From the NCBI RefSeq assembly GCF_029889745.1, contig NZ_CP123639.1, positions 1,531,501-1,595,500 of the forward strand: 64,000 nt of DNA, read 5' to 3'. Numbering within the stretch: position 1 is the first letter of the stretch; every line of letters starts with the position of its first letter. Positions 55,338 through 63,988 of this stretch are shown here, in pieces. A program made the position numbers and the translations under genes. The stretch comes from Ligilactobacillus faecis (GTDB lineage: Bacteria; Bacillota; Bacilli; Lactobacillales; Lactobacillaceae). The notes below the pieces were generated by a model, which saw only the letters and a list, made by a program, of their open reading frames with translations, was not told where the DNA came from and ran no database searches.

Positions 55338-55803
55338 TCAAAAAACTTGATCAAAAAGCTAAACTGATCTTTATCACAGAAAATAGAGAGCTTGCCTTTG
55401 AACTCTTTGGGCGTCGTTTACCAGTTTTTGATTTTCTGATCAAGTTGCGCTCAAAGACGCTTGACTGAAATGTTGACCCTAGTCGTTGCAGAATTTAATA
55501 AGTACTATCTAGTAGAAAAAATACTTTTTTGTTATCGCAATGGGCGACAGATCTATAATATCGATATCGATGAGGTCGTTTGAACGTCCGCATCATCTCC
55601 GATCACATTTACTGGATAAAACGGTCGAGTTTACAGGAACGTTACATGAAGTCAGAAAACGCGCTAGTTTTTTAGCACCATTGTCATGTTCTTGTTTAGT
55701 CAATGTCAAAAATATCAGGCAGATCGATCTGAGAAAACGCGAAGTGATCTTTGTCACAGGGCAAAGCGAATCTTTTTCCAAACGAGCAAGCAAAAATATC
55801 TAA
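55312..55803 (+). pseudogene. remnant of a LytTR-family response regulator
   Basis: The receiver part is readable as LAETLKKLDQKAKLIFITEN then RELAFELFGRRLPVFDFLIK; stops and shifts follow (e.g. TGA at about 55466). The LytTR part reappears as LLDKTVEFTGTLHEVRKRAS and LVNVKNIRQIDLRKREVIF up to the stop at 55803. No single frame covers it, so it is dead. It is not a duplicate of the orphan regulator at 49881; it uses host-like GATC-rich codons and implies a second, lost quorum-sensing circuit. Confidence 0.72.
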
Positions 55804-55995
55804 ACTAGTTGATCTTTTAACGATAACTACAGCTGATCTCGCGGGAAAATGAGCCCTAATTTGAAATTTGTCATAAAATAGCGAGAATACCACCACTTCT
55901 ATAAGTGGTGGATGAATTGTCCCATTCTGAAGCACTAAAAGTACGTCTTTTTCTTGATAATTTTAATTCAGATAATATAATAAAGGAATATAAAT

Positions 55996-56348
55996 ATGGA
56001 ATTAGATAAAAATCAACATTCAAGATACTCTATTAACTATCATCTAGTAATGGTAGTTAAATATCGAAGAAAAATAATATCTGATGAAATTTCAGGCTAT
56101 TTAAGAGCTACTTTTGAACAAATTGGAGTTCCTGAATTGAAAGAATGGGATCATGATAAAGACCGTGTTCACGCTCTGTTTAAATGCGATCCACAGATTG
56201 CTCCTGCGAAGTTTATTAATGCTTATAAATCAGCTAGTTCAAAAGACTGAAATTAAACAATATCTTTTGGATATATTGCTTAATTTCAACTGGTGGAGTG
56301 TCAATCGACGTAATTAAAAACTATATTGAAAGGCAAGGGCAAAAATAA
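55996..56348 (+). pseudogene. IS200-type Y1 transposase TnpA, degenerate
   Basis: Begins MELDKNQHSRYSINYHLVMV as in Y1 transposases, but the HUH motif reads RVH where HVH is expected (DRVHALF), the frame ends at 56250 after FINAYKSASS, and the middle of the protein is deleted. The C-terminal piece with the catalytic Tyr (LISTGGVSIDVIKNYIERQG) follows in another frame to 56348. Inactive. Confidence 0.85.
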
Positions 56349-57539
56349 ATGGTTTTTAAAGCGTTCAAATTAAGATTGTATCCTAATAAAGCCCAACGCA
56401 ATCAAATTCACGTTAATTTTGGTTGTGTTCGTTTTGTGTGGAATCAAATGCTTAATATGCACATTGAGCGCTATAAGAACAACAAGAAAGCACCATTTCA
56501 AAACGCCTTTGCTATGAATAATATGCTAAAAGCCATGAAACTAGAGTATCCTTGGTTAAAACAAGCAGAATCTACTTCATTACAAGTGTCTAATCGCGAT
56601 TTAAATGACGCGTTTCAAAGATTTTTTGATCCGAGTCTACAAAATGGATTTCCTAGATTTAAATCAAAGAAGAATGCCAATCAAAGTTACACTTCTAAAT
56701 TTGTTAACAATAATATTCAAGTTGTCGATAATCATCATATTAAACTGCCTAAGCTTGGCTTAATGTATTTTAGAGGTGGTAGAATTTTAGAAGGTAAAAT
56801 CAAGGCGGTTACAATTAGTGTCAATTCAAGAAATCAATATGAAGCTAGTGTCTTAGTAGAAAACGAAAATCAAGTTTTCAAAAAAACTAAAAAAGTTGTC
56901 GGTATTGATTTAGGATTGAAGAACTTAAGTATTACTTCTGATGGTCAAAAAGAGGATATTCTTAAAATTAGTGATAAACTTAATAAGAAATTAAAAATCT
57001 GGGAACGCAAAAAGTCTAGACGCCTTGAAAATGCTAAAAAAGCTATGGCTTTTGACGAACATGAAAAAGTCTTGTTTCCTAGAACTGAATTAACCCAATT
57101 TCCTAGATACCAACAGGCTAAAAGAACGGTTGCCAAGATCAAGAAGATTGCTAACCGAAGAAAAGATAATCTCCATAAATTAACAACAAAGTTAGTTAAG
57201 GAATATGATGTAATTGTAGTTGAAGATCTAAGCGTTAAAAACATGATGAAAAATCACCATCTATCAGCTTCGATCGCTAATGCTTCTTGGGGTACTCTAG
57301 TTAGTCAATTAAAATACAAATGTGAATGGCATGGTAAACAATTGATCATTGTAGATCCTAAAAATACCAGCCGTATTTGTCATGAATGTAAACAAAAAAA
57401 TCATGAATTTGATGATCTAACTCAAAATGAGTGGTTAAATACTCGTGAATGGGATTGTCCTAACTGTAATTCACATCTCGATCGAGATGTTAACGCAGCT
57501 AAAAATATCTTAGCTAGAGGATTAGAAACTCTATTCTGA
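56349..57539 (+). CDS. TnpB RNA-guided nuclease (IS605 type)
   Basis: 396 residues. RuvC I Asp in VVGIDLGLKNLSI, RuvC II Glu in VIVVEDLSVKNMM, zinc ribbon CHECKQ...CPNCN, RuvC III Asp in LDRDVNAAKNILA. All catalytic residues intact although the partner TnpA is dead. Not closely similar to the IS607 TnpB in this window. Expected guide RNA from the adjacent right end. Confidence 0.9.
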   Translation: MVFKAFKLRLYPNKAQRNQIHVNFGCVRFVWNQMLNMHIERYKNNKKAPFQNAFAMNNMLKAMKLEYPWLKQAESTSLQVSNRDLNDAFQRFFDPSLQNGFPRFKSKKNANQSYTSKFVNNNIQVVDNHHIKLPKLGLMYFRGGRILEGKIKAVTISVNSRNQYEASVLVENENQVFKKTKKVVGIDLGLKNLSITSDGQKEDILKISDKLNKKLKIWERKKSRRLENAKKAMAFDEHEKVLFPRTELTQFPRYQQAKRTVAKIKKIANRRKDNLHKLTTKLVKEYDVIVVEDLSVKNMMKNHHLSASIANASWGTLVSQLKYKCEWHGKQLIIVDPKNTSRICHECKQKNHEFDDLTQNEWLNTREWDCPNCNSHLDRDVNAAKNILARGLETLF

Positions 57540-57692
57540 TAATAAAACGGTATGGAACGTACCATGGTAACAAAGCAGTGACCTCTACCGACTTAGTGAA
57601 AAGCTAAACTGGCAAGTTTACTGTGTTCCCAGAATCCCCAACTTCAAACCGTTAAGAAACGATAGTTTTAGGTTAAATTGGGGTAGTTCAAG
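57540..57692 (+). ncRNA. candidate omega RNA of the IS605 TnpB
   Basis: Non-coding right end after tnpB with GGTATGGAACGTACC and CCCCAA...TTGGGG pairings. In known systems this RNA guides TnpB using sequence just beyond the right end, here the DNA starting near 57693, upstream of the potassium importer gene. Expression inferred. Confidence 0.45.
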
Positions 57693-57797
57693 TTACATTG
57701 GAAAATTTTGCTATAATTTAGCTCTCAATTGGTGTAAAATGCAAATGTTACTTTTAAAAAGAAGACAAATTTGCAAAAATTAAAGGAGAAATTTTTA

Positions 57798-59627
57798 ATG
57801 TATCGGTATTTAAAAAGGTTATTGATCGGCCAACCGTTGAAAACGGTCGAAGAGGGCGGTCAATCACTGACGAAGTTCAAGGCGTTAGCCTTACTTTCCT
57901 CAGATGCGTTATCATCTGTTGCTTACGGGACTGAGCAGATCACAACTGCTTTGTTCGTTTTATCAGCCGCTGCGACTTGGTATGCTTTACCAGCCGCCGG
58001 GATCGTTTTGATCTTGTTATTTGCGATCACAATGTCATATCGTCAGATCATCAATGCCTACCCTTCTGGTGGGGGCGCGTATGTCGTGGCTACTAAAAAC
58101 TGGGGCACGGGTGCTGGTTTAGTAGCAGGGGGCTCACTATTAGTCGACTATATGTTGACTGTGGCCGTTTCAGTCACTTCAGGGACCGAAGCGATCACGT
58201 CTGCGATCCCAAGTTTACGAGCTCACAGTGTTTTGATCTCGATCGTGATCGTGTTGTTTATCATGACGTTGAATCTGCGAGGGATGCGGGAATCAGCTTC
58301 ATTTTTGACGATCCCAGTTTACTTTTTCGTGATCATGATCGTTTCGATGGTCGTTTGGGGACTTTTTAACATCATGACGGGAAATATCGAATATAATGCA
58401 GCGGCTCGAGTCGGTGATGCTGTGCCAGGCATGTCGCTCTTACTGTTCTTAAAAGCTTTCTCAGCTGGTTCTTCATCCCTGACTGGGGTCGAAGCCATCA
58501 GTAATGCAGTGCCAAATTTCAAAGAACCAAAGAAGAAAAATGCGGCTAATACATTAGCGATCATGTCATTGATCTTAGCGATCTTTTTCAGTGGGATCAC
58601 TTTCTTGAGTTATTATTTAGGCGTTTTGCCAGACCCAAAACAAACTGTGCTTTCGCAGATCGCAGAAGCCGTCTTTGGACATGGTGTGCTATACTACTTA
58701 CTCCAACTCTCAACTGCAATGATCTTGGCAGTGGCAGCCAATACTGGTTTCTCAGCTTTCCCGATCTTAGCTTATAATTTAGCAAAAGATAAGTTCATGC
58801 CACATATGTTTATGGATAAAGGGGATCGCTTAGGGTATTCGAACGGGATCATCGCGTTAGCTGTGGGTGCGATCATTTTGATCTTATTATTCAACGGGCA
58901 AACGAATCTTTTGATCCCGCTTTATGCAGTCGGGGTCTTCATACCTTTTACGTTATCACAATCAGGGATGTTAGTTCACTGGAAACGGCATAAAGGTAAA
59001 CACTGGCTCTTAAATTCATGCTTTAACTTTTTAGGAGCTGTGATCTCATTTGCCTTAGTCGTCTTCTTGTTCTTCTTACATTTTGATAATGTTTGGCCTT
59101 ACTTAGTGATCATGCCCGTCTTGCTCTTTGGTTTTTACAAAGTTCACAGCCACTATGTCATGGTCGCTGCTCAGTTACGGTTGAATGAAGAACAACAACT
59201 CCATGATTATGATGGTGCGACTGTGATCGTTTTAGTCAGTTCCGTGACACACGTGACGACTGGTGCGATCAATTATGCACGTTCGATCAGTGATAATGTG
59301 ATCGCAATGCACGTCTCATTTGACACAAATCCACAAAAAGAACATGAGACAGCAGAAGAGTTCAAGTTAGCCTTCCCAGAAGTGCGCTTTGTCGATCTGC
59401 ACTCTTCCTACCGCTCAGTCGTGCCACCAGTTTTGCGTTTTTGTGATGTGATCGCTAAAGATGCAGCTAAACGCAATTTCTCGTTGACTGTTTTAGTACC
59501 GCAATTTGTTCCCAAAAAACCATGGCAACATATTTTGCATAATCAGACTAACTTGCGCTTGCGTTCAGCCCTTGGATCACGTGAAAATATCATTGTTGCG
59601 ACATATAGTTACCATTTGAAAAAATAA
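57798..59627 (+). CDS. kimA: KimA-like potassium importer (APC superfamily)
   Basis: 609 residues. Strong resemblance to B. subtilis KimA (YdaO): start YLKRLLIGQPLKT, LSSDALSSVAYGTEQI, AYPSGGGAYVV, GGSLLVDYMLTVAVS, KAFSAGSSSLTGVEAISNA, LIPLYAVGVFIPFTLSQ. Twelve membrane helices followed by a cytoplasmic USP-like domain (from about residue 460). KimA is a high-affinity proton-coupled K+ importer inhibited by c-di-AMP. ATG 57798 follows AAAGGAG. No c-di-AMP riboswitch is visible; an IS200/IS605 element ends about 105 bp upstream. Confidence 0.87.
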   Translation: MYRYLKRLLIGQPLKTVEEGGQSLTKFKALALLSSDALSSVAYGTEQITTALFVLSAAATWYALPAAGIVLILLFAITMSYRQIINAYPSGGGAYVVATKNWGTGAGLVAGGSLLVDYMLTVAVSVTSGTEAITSAIPSLRAHSVLISIVIVLFIMTLNLRGMRESASFLTIPVYFFVIMIVSMVVWGLFNIMTGNIEYNAAARVGDAVPGMSLLLFLKAFSAGSSSLTGVEAISNAVPNFKEPKKKNAANTLAIMSLILAIFFSGITFLSYYLGVLPDPKQTVLSQIAEAVFGHGVLYYLLQLSTAMILAVAANTGFSAFPILAYNLAKDKFMPHMFMDKGDRLGYSNGIIALAVGAIILILLFNGQTNLLIPLYAVGVFIPFTLSQSGMLVHWKRHKGKHWLLNSCFNFLGAVISFALVVFLFFLHFDNVWPYLVIMPVLLFGFYKVHSHYVMVAAQLRLNEEQQLHDYDGATVIVLVSSVTHVTTGAINYARSISDNVIAMHVSFDTNPQKEHETAEEFKLAFPEVRFVDLHSSYRSVVPPVLRFCDVIAKDAAKRNFSLTVLVPQFVPKKPWQHILHNQTNLRLRSALGSRENIIVATYSYHLKK

Positions 59628-59631
59628 TTTT

Positions 59632-59667
59632 CTTAGATAGACCGGCATTTTGTCGGTCTATTTTTAG
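59632..59667 (+). terminator. terminator after kimA
   Basis: ATAGACCG / CGGTCTAT hairpin with T-run. Confidence 0.85.
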
Positions 59668-59777
59668 ATAGCAAATGACCGTAGTCTGATGTTATGGTAA
59701 AATAATAATGTATTTTGAGGCTTTAGGCCGAGAAGAGATCTAAGACAAACTTAGATCTGACGGAAAGAGGACGATCT

Positions 59778-60875
59778 ATGTATAAAATCCTTACGTCACT
59801 GATCGCAACTTGTTTATTTGCGCTGATCTTAACGCCTTTAGTGCGGAGATTATCATTTAAGATCGGAGCTGTGGATGATCCTAATGCTCGCCGCGTCAAT
59901 CGTGTTCCGATGCCGACGATGGGAGGCTTAGCGATCTTTGTTGCTTTTAATACGACAAATTTCTTTTTGCTACGCGATCAATATCCAGCTAAGCAATTAT
60001 GGGCTTTGTTTATTGCACAATGTATCATTGTTTTAACAGGGATGATCGATGATATCTATGAATTAAAACCACGACAGAAAGTTTTAGGCATCACTTTAGC
60101 GGCTTTAGTCGTTTACTTTGTTGCTAACATAAAAATGACAACTTTGACACTCCCATTTTTAGGCGTCGTTCCTTTAGGCTGGTTGAGTTTACCGATCACT
60201 TTGATCTGGATCTTAGCGATCACCAATGCGATCAATTTGATCGATGGTTTAGACGGACTAGCGACTGGGGTGGCGATCATTGCCTTAGCGACTAGTGCCT
60301 TGACCGGTTATTTCTTTTTGAATGTGACCAATACGTTTGTTTCGATCTTGATGGCAACGTTAGTTTTTGCCCTATTAGGTTTTTTGCCGTATAATTTTCA
60401 TCCGGCAAAGATCTATTTAGGCGATACAGGTTCACTGTTCATTGGTTTTATGATCTCGGTCTTTGCTTTATATGGTTTGAAAAATGCGACATTTATCACA
60501 GTGATCATCCCAGTGATCATCTTAGGTGTTCCGATCACTGATACAGTTTATGCGATCTTACGACGTTTACTCAATAAAAAACCGATCTCACAAGCTGATA
60601 AGCACCATTTGCATCACCGGCTGATGCAGATCGGTCTGACACATCGGCAAACAGTCTTAGTGATCTATGGGATCGCTTTGATCTTTTCTTTTATTGCACT
60701 GCTCTATCCGTTATCGAATTTTTGGGGCTCGGTCTTATTGACGATCGCCACATTATTTGGGTTAGAATTATTCGTTGAAGCGATCGGACTAGTAGGTGAG
60801 ACGAGACGACCACTGTTAAATTGGATCAAGAAACTCGTCTTAGCTTTGAGCCATTCAGTCAATAAAAAAAGATAG
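59778..60875 (+). CDS. tagO: undecaprenyl-phosphate GlcNAc-1-phosphate transferase (TagO/WecA)
   Basis: 365-residue polytopic membrane enzyme that starts wall teichoic acid linkage-unit synthesis. About eleven helices; catalytic motifs GMIDDIYELKPRQK, NAINLIDGLDGLATG, IYLGDTGSLFIGF and HHLHHRLMQIGL. ATG follows GAAAGAGGA. Single gene between terminators. Confidence 0.93.
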   Translation: MYKILTSLIATCLFALILTPLVRRLSFKIGAVDDPNARRVNRVPMPTMGGLAIFVAFNTTNFFLLRDQYPAKQLWALFIAQCIIVLTGMIDDIYELKPRQKVLGITLAALVVYFVANIKMTTLTLPFLGVVPLGWLSLPITLIWILAITNAINLIDGLDGLATGVAIIALATSALTGYFFLNVTNTFVSILMATLVFALLGFLPYNFHPAKIYLGDTGSLFIGFMISVFALYGLKNATFITVIIPVIILGVPITDTVYAILRRLLNKKPISQADKHHLHHRLMQIGLTHRQTVLVIYGIALIFSFIALLYPLSNFWGSVLLTIATLFGLELFVEAIGLVGETRRPLLNWIKKLVLALSHSVNKKR

Positions 60876-60877
60876 TA

Positions 60878-60913
60878 CATATGCAGCTCGTTTTTCGAGC
60901 TGTATTTTTTTAG
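60878..60913 (+). terminator. terminator after tagO
   Basis: CAGCTCG / CGAGCTG hairpin with T-run. Confidence 0.82.
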
Positions 60914-60960
60914 AAAAAATTGTCGGCTTTGCGTATTTATAAAGCAAAGGAAGTGATCAG

Positions 60961-62277
60961 ATGAGCGAAAAGAGATTATATGGACGCCAATTAGTAGAAA
61001 GTGAGTTGACTTTGGCTGAACAAGATCTGGCCTTGATCAAAAGACCAGCTTTGATCTTAACGAAACTGTTTTTAGTGTGCCAGCGATGTGGACAAAAAAC
61101 ACGCCTAAAAGACTGTCGTTTGCCAAATGGAAAGCATTATTGCCCACACTGTCTGCGATTTGGACGGTTGACTGAAGGAGATGTCTTATGTTCGTTAAAA
61201 GAGCCTAATGCATTTTTACCTGTAACATGTGGCTCGTTACCAAAGCTTTCTTTGTGGCAAGAAAAATGTGCCCAAGAATTAGTAGCCGCGCTACGACCAG
61301 CTAATAGACATTTATTGTGGGCTGTGACCGGTGCAGGTAAGACTGAGATGCTGTACCCGCTAATAGCAAAAGCCTTACAAAACAAGCTACGGATCTGTTT
61401 AGCAACGCCTCGGATCGATGTCTGTAATGAGCTTTATCCACGGCTATCAAAAGTTTTTCCAGAAGTTGAATCAGTTCTTCTATACGGGGCTAGTGTGCAA
61501 AAATATCGGTATACGCAAATAGTTTTGTGCACAGTTCATCAATTATTTCGCTTTTATCGGGCTTTTGATCTACTTATTTTGGATGAAACAGATGCCTATC
61601 CATTTATCGATAATGCAAGCTTGCATTACGCAGTAGCTAACGCTTGTAAACAAGAAGCAACACAGATCTATCTGACTGCTACTCCTGACGCAAAACTAAG
61701 AAAAGCTGTCCGGACTAAAAAAATGGGTCTGACGTATTTACCGCTGCGCTTTCATGAGCAACCGCTCCCCAGTCTCCAGATCAACTATATTAAAGATCTA
61801 TCACAAAAGCTTCAACGCAAGCGTCCGTTTAAACAATTAGTTCTTCCTTTAAAACGGTGGAGCAAGAATAAAGAACCTTTTTTGATCTTTGTTCCTAAGT
61901 TAGCGCTGTTAGCCCCTGTTTTGCAGCTTGTGCAAACTTTAGTCCCGACTTTGAACGGAACGACTGTTCATGCCAGTGATCCTTTGCGTTTAGACAAGGT
62001 TCGCCTCCTTCGTCAAGAAAAATACCGTTATTTAGTTACGACGACGATCTTAGAGCGGGGGGTGACTTTGCCTAAACTAAATGTAATGGTTTTTTATGCC
62101 GAACTTTTCAAGGAGACGACTCTAGTTCAGATCGCCGGTCGGGTTGGTCGAAGTAAAAAACACCCAACCGGAGATGTTATTTTACTATGTCAAAAACATG
62201 CTGAAGTTATCAAAAGAGCTAGATGGCAGATCGATCATGCTAATAAACAAGCAAAGAAGATGCTACGTTATGGCTAA
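60961..62277 (+). CDS. comFA: competence helicase ComFA
   Basis: 438 residues. N-terminal four-Cys zinc finger (VCQRCGQKT...HYCPHC), DEAD-like helicase core with Walker A AVTGAGKTEM, Walker B LILDETDAY, motif III TATP, and motif VI QIAGRVGRS. Powers uptake of single-stranded DNA across the membrane in transformable Firmicutes. Overlaps comFC by 8 bp. Confidence 0.93.
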   Translation: MSEKRLYGRQLVESELTLAEQDLALIKRPALILTKLFLVCQRCGQKTRLKDCRLPNGKHYCPHCLRFGRLTEGDVLCSLKEPNAFLPVTCGSLPKLSLWQEKCAQELVAALRPANRHLLWAVTGAGKTEMLYPLIAKALQNKLRICLATPRIDVCNELYPRLSKVFPEVESVLLYGASVQKYRYTQIVLCTVHQLFRFYRAFDLLILDETDAYPFIDNASLHYAVANACKQEATQIYLTATPDAKLRKAVRTKKMGLTYLPLRFHEQPLPSLQINYIKDLSQKLQRKRPFKQLVLPLKRWSKNKEPFLIFVPKLALLAPVLQLVQTLVPTLNGTTVHASDPLRLDKVRLLRQEKYRYLVTTTILERGVTLPKLNVMVFYAELFKETTLVQIAGRVGRSKKHPTGDVILLCQKHAEVIKRARWQIDHANKQAKKMLRYG

Positions 62278-62959
62278 ATGTCTTTTATGCGGAAAAACAA
62301 GTGATCAAACGCTTGGACTCAAAGAATTGCTATGTTTTGTTCCCTTATATGTGCCACCGATTTGTTTGACTTGTGAGCAAACTTTTGTAAAGCTTCAAGG
62401 TCCAGTTTGTCCTAACTGTGATAAACAACAAATGACGCATAAACTATGTAAAGATTGTCAAAAATGGCAGAGCCATTATGGATATTTGATCGCTAACAAA
62501 AGTTTTTATCGCTATGACACGCAAGCGATGAAAGATTACTTCGAACGGTATAAATTTTTAGGTGAGTATCGATTGTATCAAGTGTTTGCCCCACTTTTAG
62601 TGCAGTATGTCAAAACTTATTTGCGTCTGGGTTGGGGGCTAGTTGTGATCCCAAGTGATGAAGAGACTTTAAAAAAGCGTGGTTATGATCAGGTCAAGAG
62701 TTTTTACCAAGGCCTTGAATTTGAAGAGTATTTTTACCATAAGCAAAATTTTGGACGAAAAAAGCAATCACATAAAGCTCGAGCTGAGCGTTTGAGTTCT
62801 AACTGTCCTTTTATATATAAAGGTCCAGCCGATCTAAAGCAAAGATCATTTGTGATCGCAGACGACATTTATACGACAGGTAGTACGCTTTATCATGCTG
62901 CCTCGTTACTAAAAGCACATAATTGTGGAACGTTACGCTTTGTGACGTTGGCTCGGTAA
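62270..62959 (+). CDS. comFC: competence protein ComFC (phosphoribosyltransferase-like)
   Basis: 229 residues. Zinc-binding cysteines (CLLCGK, CLTCEQ, CPNCDK, CKDCQ) then a phosphoribosyltransferase domain with the PRPP loop FVIADDIYTTGSTLYH near the C-terminus. Partner of ComFA. ATG 62270 inside the comFA end, coupled translation. Confidence 0.93.
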   Translation: MAKCLLCGKTSDQTLGLKELLCFVPLYVPPICLTCEQTFVKLQGPVCPNCDKQQMTHKLCKDCQKWQSHYGYLIANKSFYRYDTQAMKDYFERYKFLGEYRLYQVFAPLLVQYVKTYLRLGWGLVVIPSDEETLKKRGYDQVKSFYQGLEFEEYFYHKQNFGRKKQSHKARAERLSSNCPFIYKGPADLKQRSFVIADDIYTTGSTLYHAASLLKAHNCGTLRFVTLAR

Positions 62960-62994
62960 TTTATAAAAAAATCTAAATAATCTGAGTGTATTAA

Positions 62995-63023
62995 TTGTTA
63001 ATTTAACCGCTTTCCATTATACT
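62995..63023 (+). promoter_or_regulatory. promoter of hpf
   Basis: TTGTTA (62995-63000), 17-bp spacer, TATACT (63018-63023). The leader that follows can form GGAAG / CTTCC and AAGCAT / ATGCTT hairpins before the ribosome binding site. Confidence 0.75.
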
Positions 63024-63107
63024 AAAGATAGAGATCAGGAAGAGTTAAGAAACTTCCTTGGATCTTTTAAGCATGCTGAATGCTTAGTTGTGAAAGGAGA
63101 GGTTATC

Positions 63108-63662
63108 ATGTTAAAGATTAATGTTCGTGGTGAAAATATTGAAGTTACAGGTGCAATTCGAGAATACGTTGAAAAGAAGCTTTCTAAGCTTGAAAAGTAT
63201 TTCGAAGATACATCCAACTCAACGGCTCATGTAAATTTAAAAGTTTATTCAGATAAAAACAGTAAGGTCGAGGTCACGATCCCGTTACCATACTTAGTTT
63301 TAAGAGCTGAAGAAACTTCACCTGATATGTATGCAAGCATTGATCTGGTGACAGATAAGCTTGAGCGTCAGATCAGAAAATACAAAACAAAACTCAACCG
63401 TAAGTCGCGTGAACGTGGCTTCAAGAACTTAGGTTTCGTACCGACAGCTGATCCAAAACAAGCTGAGGCCGAAGATAAGAAGTTTGAAGTCGTTCGAACA
63501 AAGAACATCTCATTAAAACCGATGGATGTTGAAGAGGCGATCCTTCAAATGGATATGCTAGGGCATGACTTCTTTATCTATGAAGATGCTGAATCTGAAG
63601 GCACAAACATCGTATATCGCCGTAAAGACGGACGTTACGGTCTGATCGAAGCTAATAACTAA
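63108..63662 (+). CDS. hpf: ribosome hibernation promoting factor, long form
   Basis: 184 residues. N-terminal S30AE domain (about 1-100; NVRGENIEVTGAIREYVEKK) that occupies the decoding centre and a C-terminal dimerisation domain (about 125-184; VRTKNISLKPMDVEEAILQM) that joins ribosomes into 100S dimers. ATG 63108 follows GAAAGGAGAGG. Next to secA as in many Firmicutes. Confidence 0.95.
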   Translation: MLKINVRGENIEVTGAIREYVEKKLSKLEKYFEDTSNSTAHVNLKVYSDKNSKVEVTIPLPYLVLRAEETSPDMYASIDLVTDKLERQIRKYKTKLNRKSRERGFKNLGFVPTADPKQAEAEDKKFEVVRTKNISLKPMDVEEAILQMDMLGHDFFIYEDAESEGTNIVYRRKDGRYGLIEANN

Positions 63663-63718
63663 AAATGATAATCAACGTGATCGCTAGCCTAAAGGTTAGT
63701 CGGTCTAGTAATAAACTT

Positions 63719-63761
63719 TAAAGGTGTTTGCGAAGAGCTTCTTTGTCAAACACCTTTTTGT
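63719..63761 (+). terminator. terminator after hpf
   Basis: AAGGTGTTTG / CAAACACCTT hairpin with T-run. Confidence 0.87.
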
Positions 63762-63895
63762 TGACTAAAAACTTAAGAAACACTTGCTTGGTGATTGTTT
63801 ACTAATTAATAAAATGATAAAATAAGAAGAAGTATCTTTTTTCCAAAGTGACGCTCAATGTCAGGAATATTCAAAAAAGAATACAGGAAAAACTA

Positions 63896-63950
63896 TTGGA
63901 CACACTCGTATTGACCTTAAGTGGCTTAAGGGGGATACAAGTGTGTCCAA
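63896..63950 (+). promoter_or_regulatory. long hairpin in the secA leader
   Basis: TTGGACACACT-c-GTAT...CCTTAAG-TGG-CTTAAGG...ATAC-a-AGTGTGTCCAA: a stem of about 22 pairs with small interruptions. No T-run follows, so it is not a terminator. It ends about 38 bp before the secA start codon. Confidence 0.6.
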
Positions 63951-63988
63951 ACAAGATAAATTAAGTGAAGAAAGGGATTATTGATCAA

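Larger units (their letters stand above)
55860..57692 (+). mobile_element. IS200/IS605-family element (tnpA broken, tnpB intact)
   Basis: The left end hairpin CCACCACTT-CTAT-AAGTGGTGG (55890-55911) and right end pairing CCCCAA / TTGGGG (57636-57683, inner AAACC / GGTT) are typical subterminal structures of this family, which has no inverted repeats. tnpA and tnpB lie in the same direction. Exact ends uncertain by some tens of bases. Confidence 0.8.

Noticed and set aside
60914-60960. Competence sigma factor box before comFA
   Set aside because: GCGTATTTA is present but does not match the known com-box closely enough to call.
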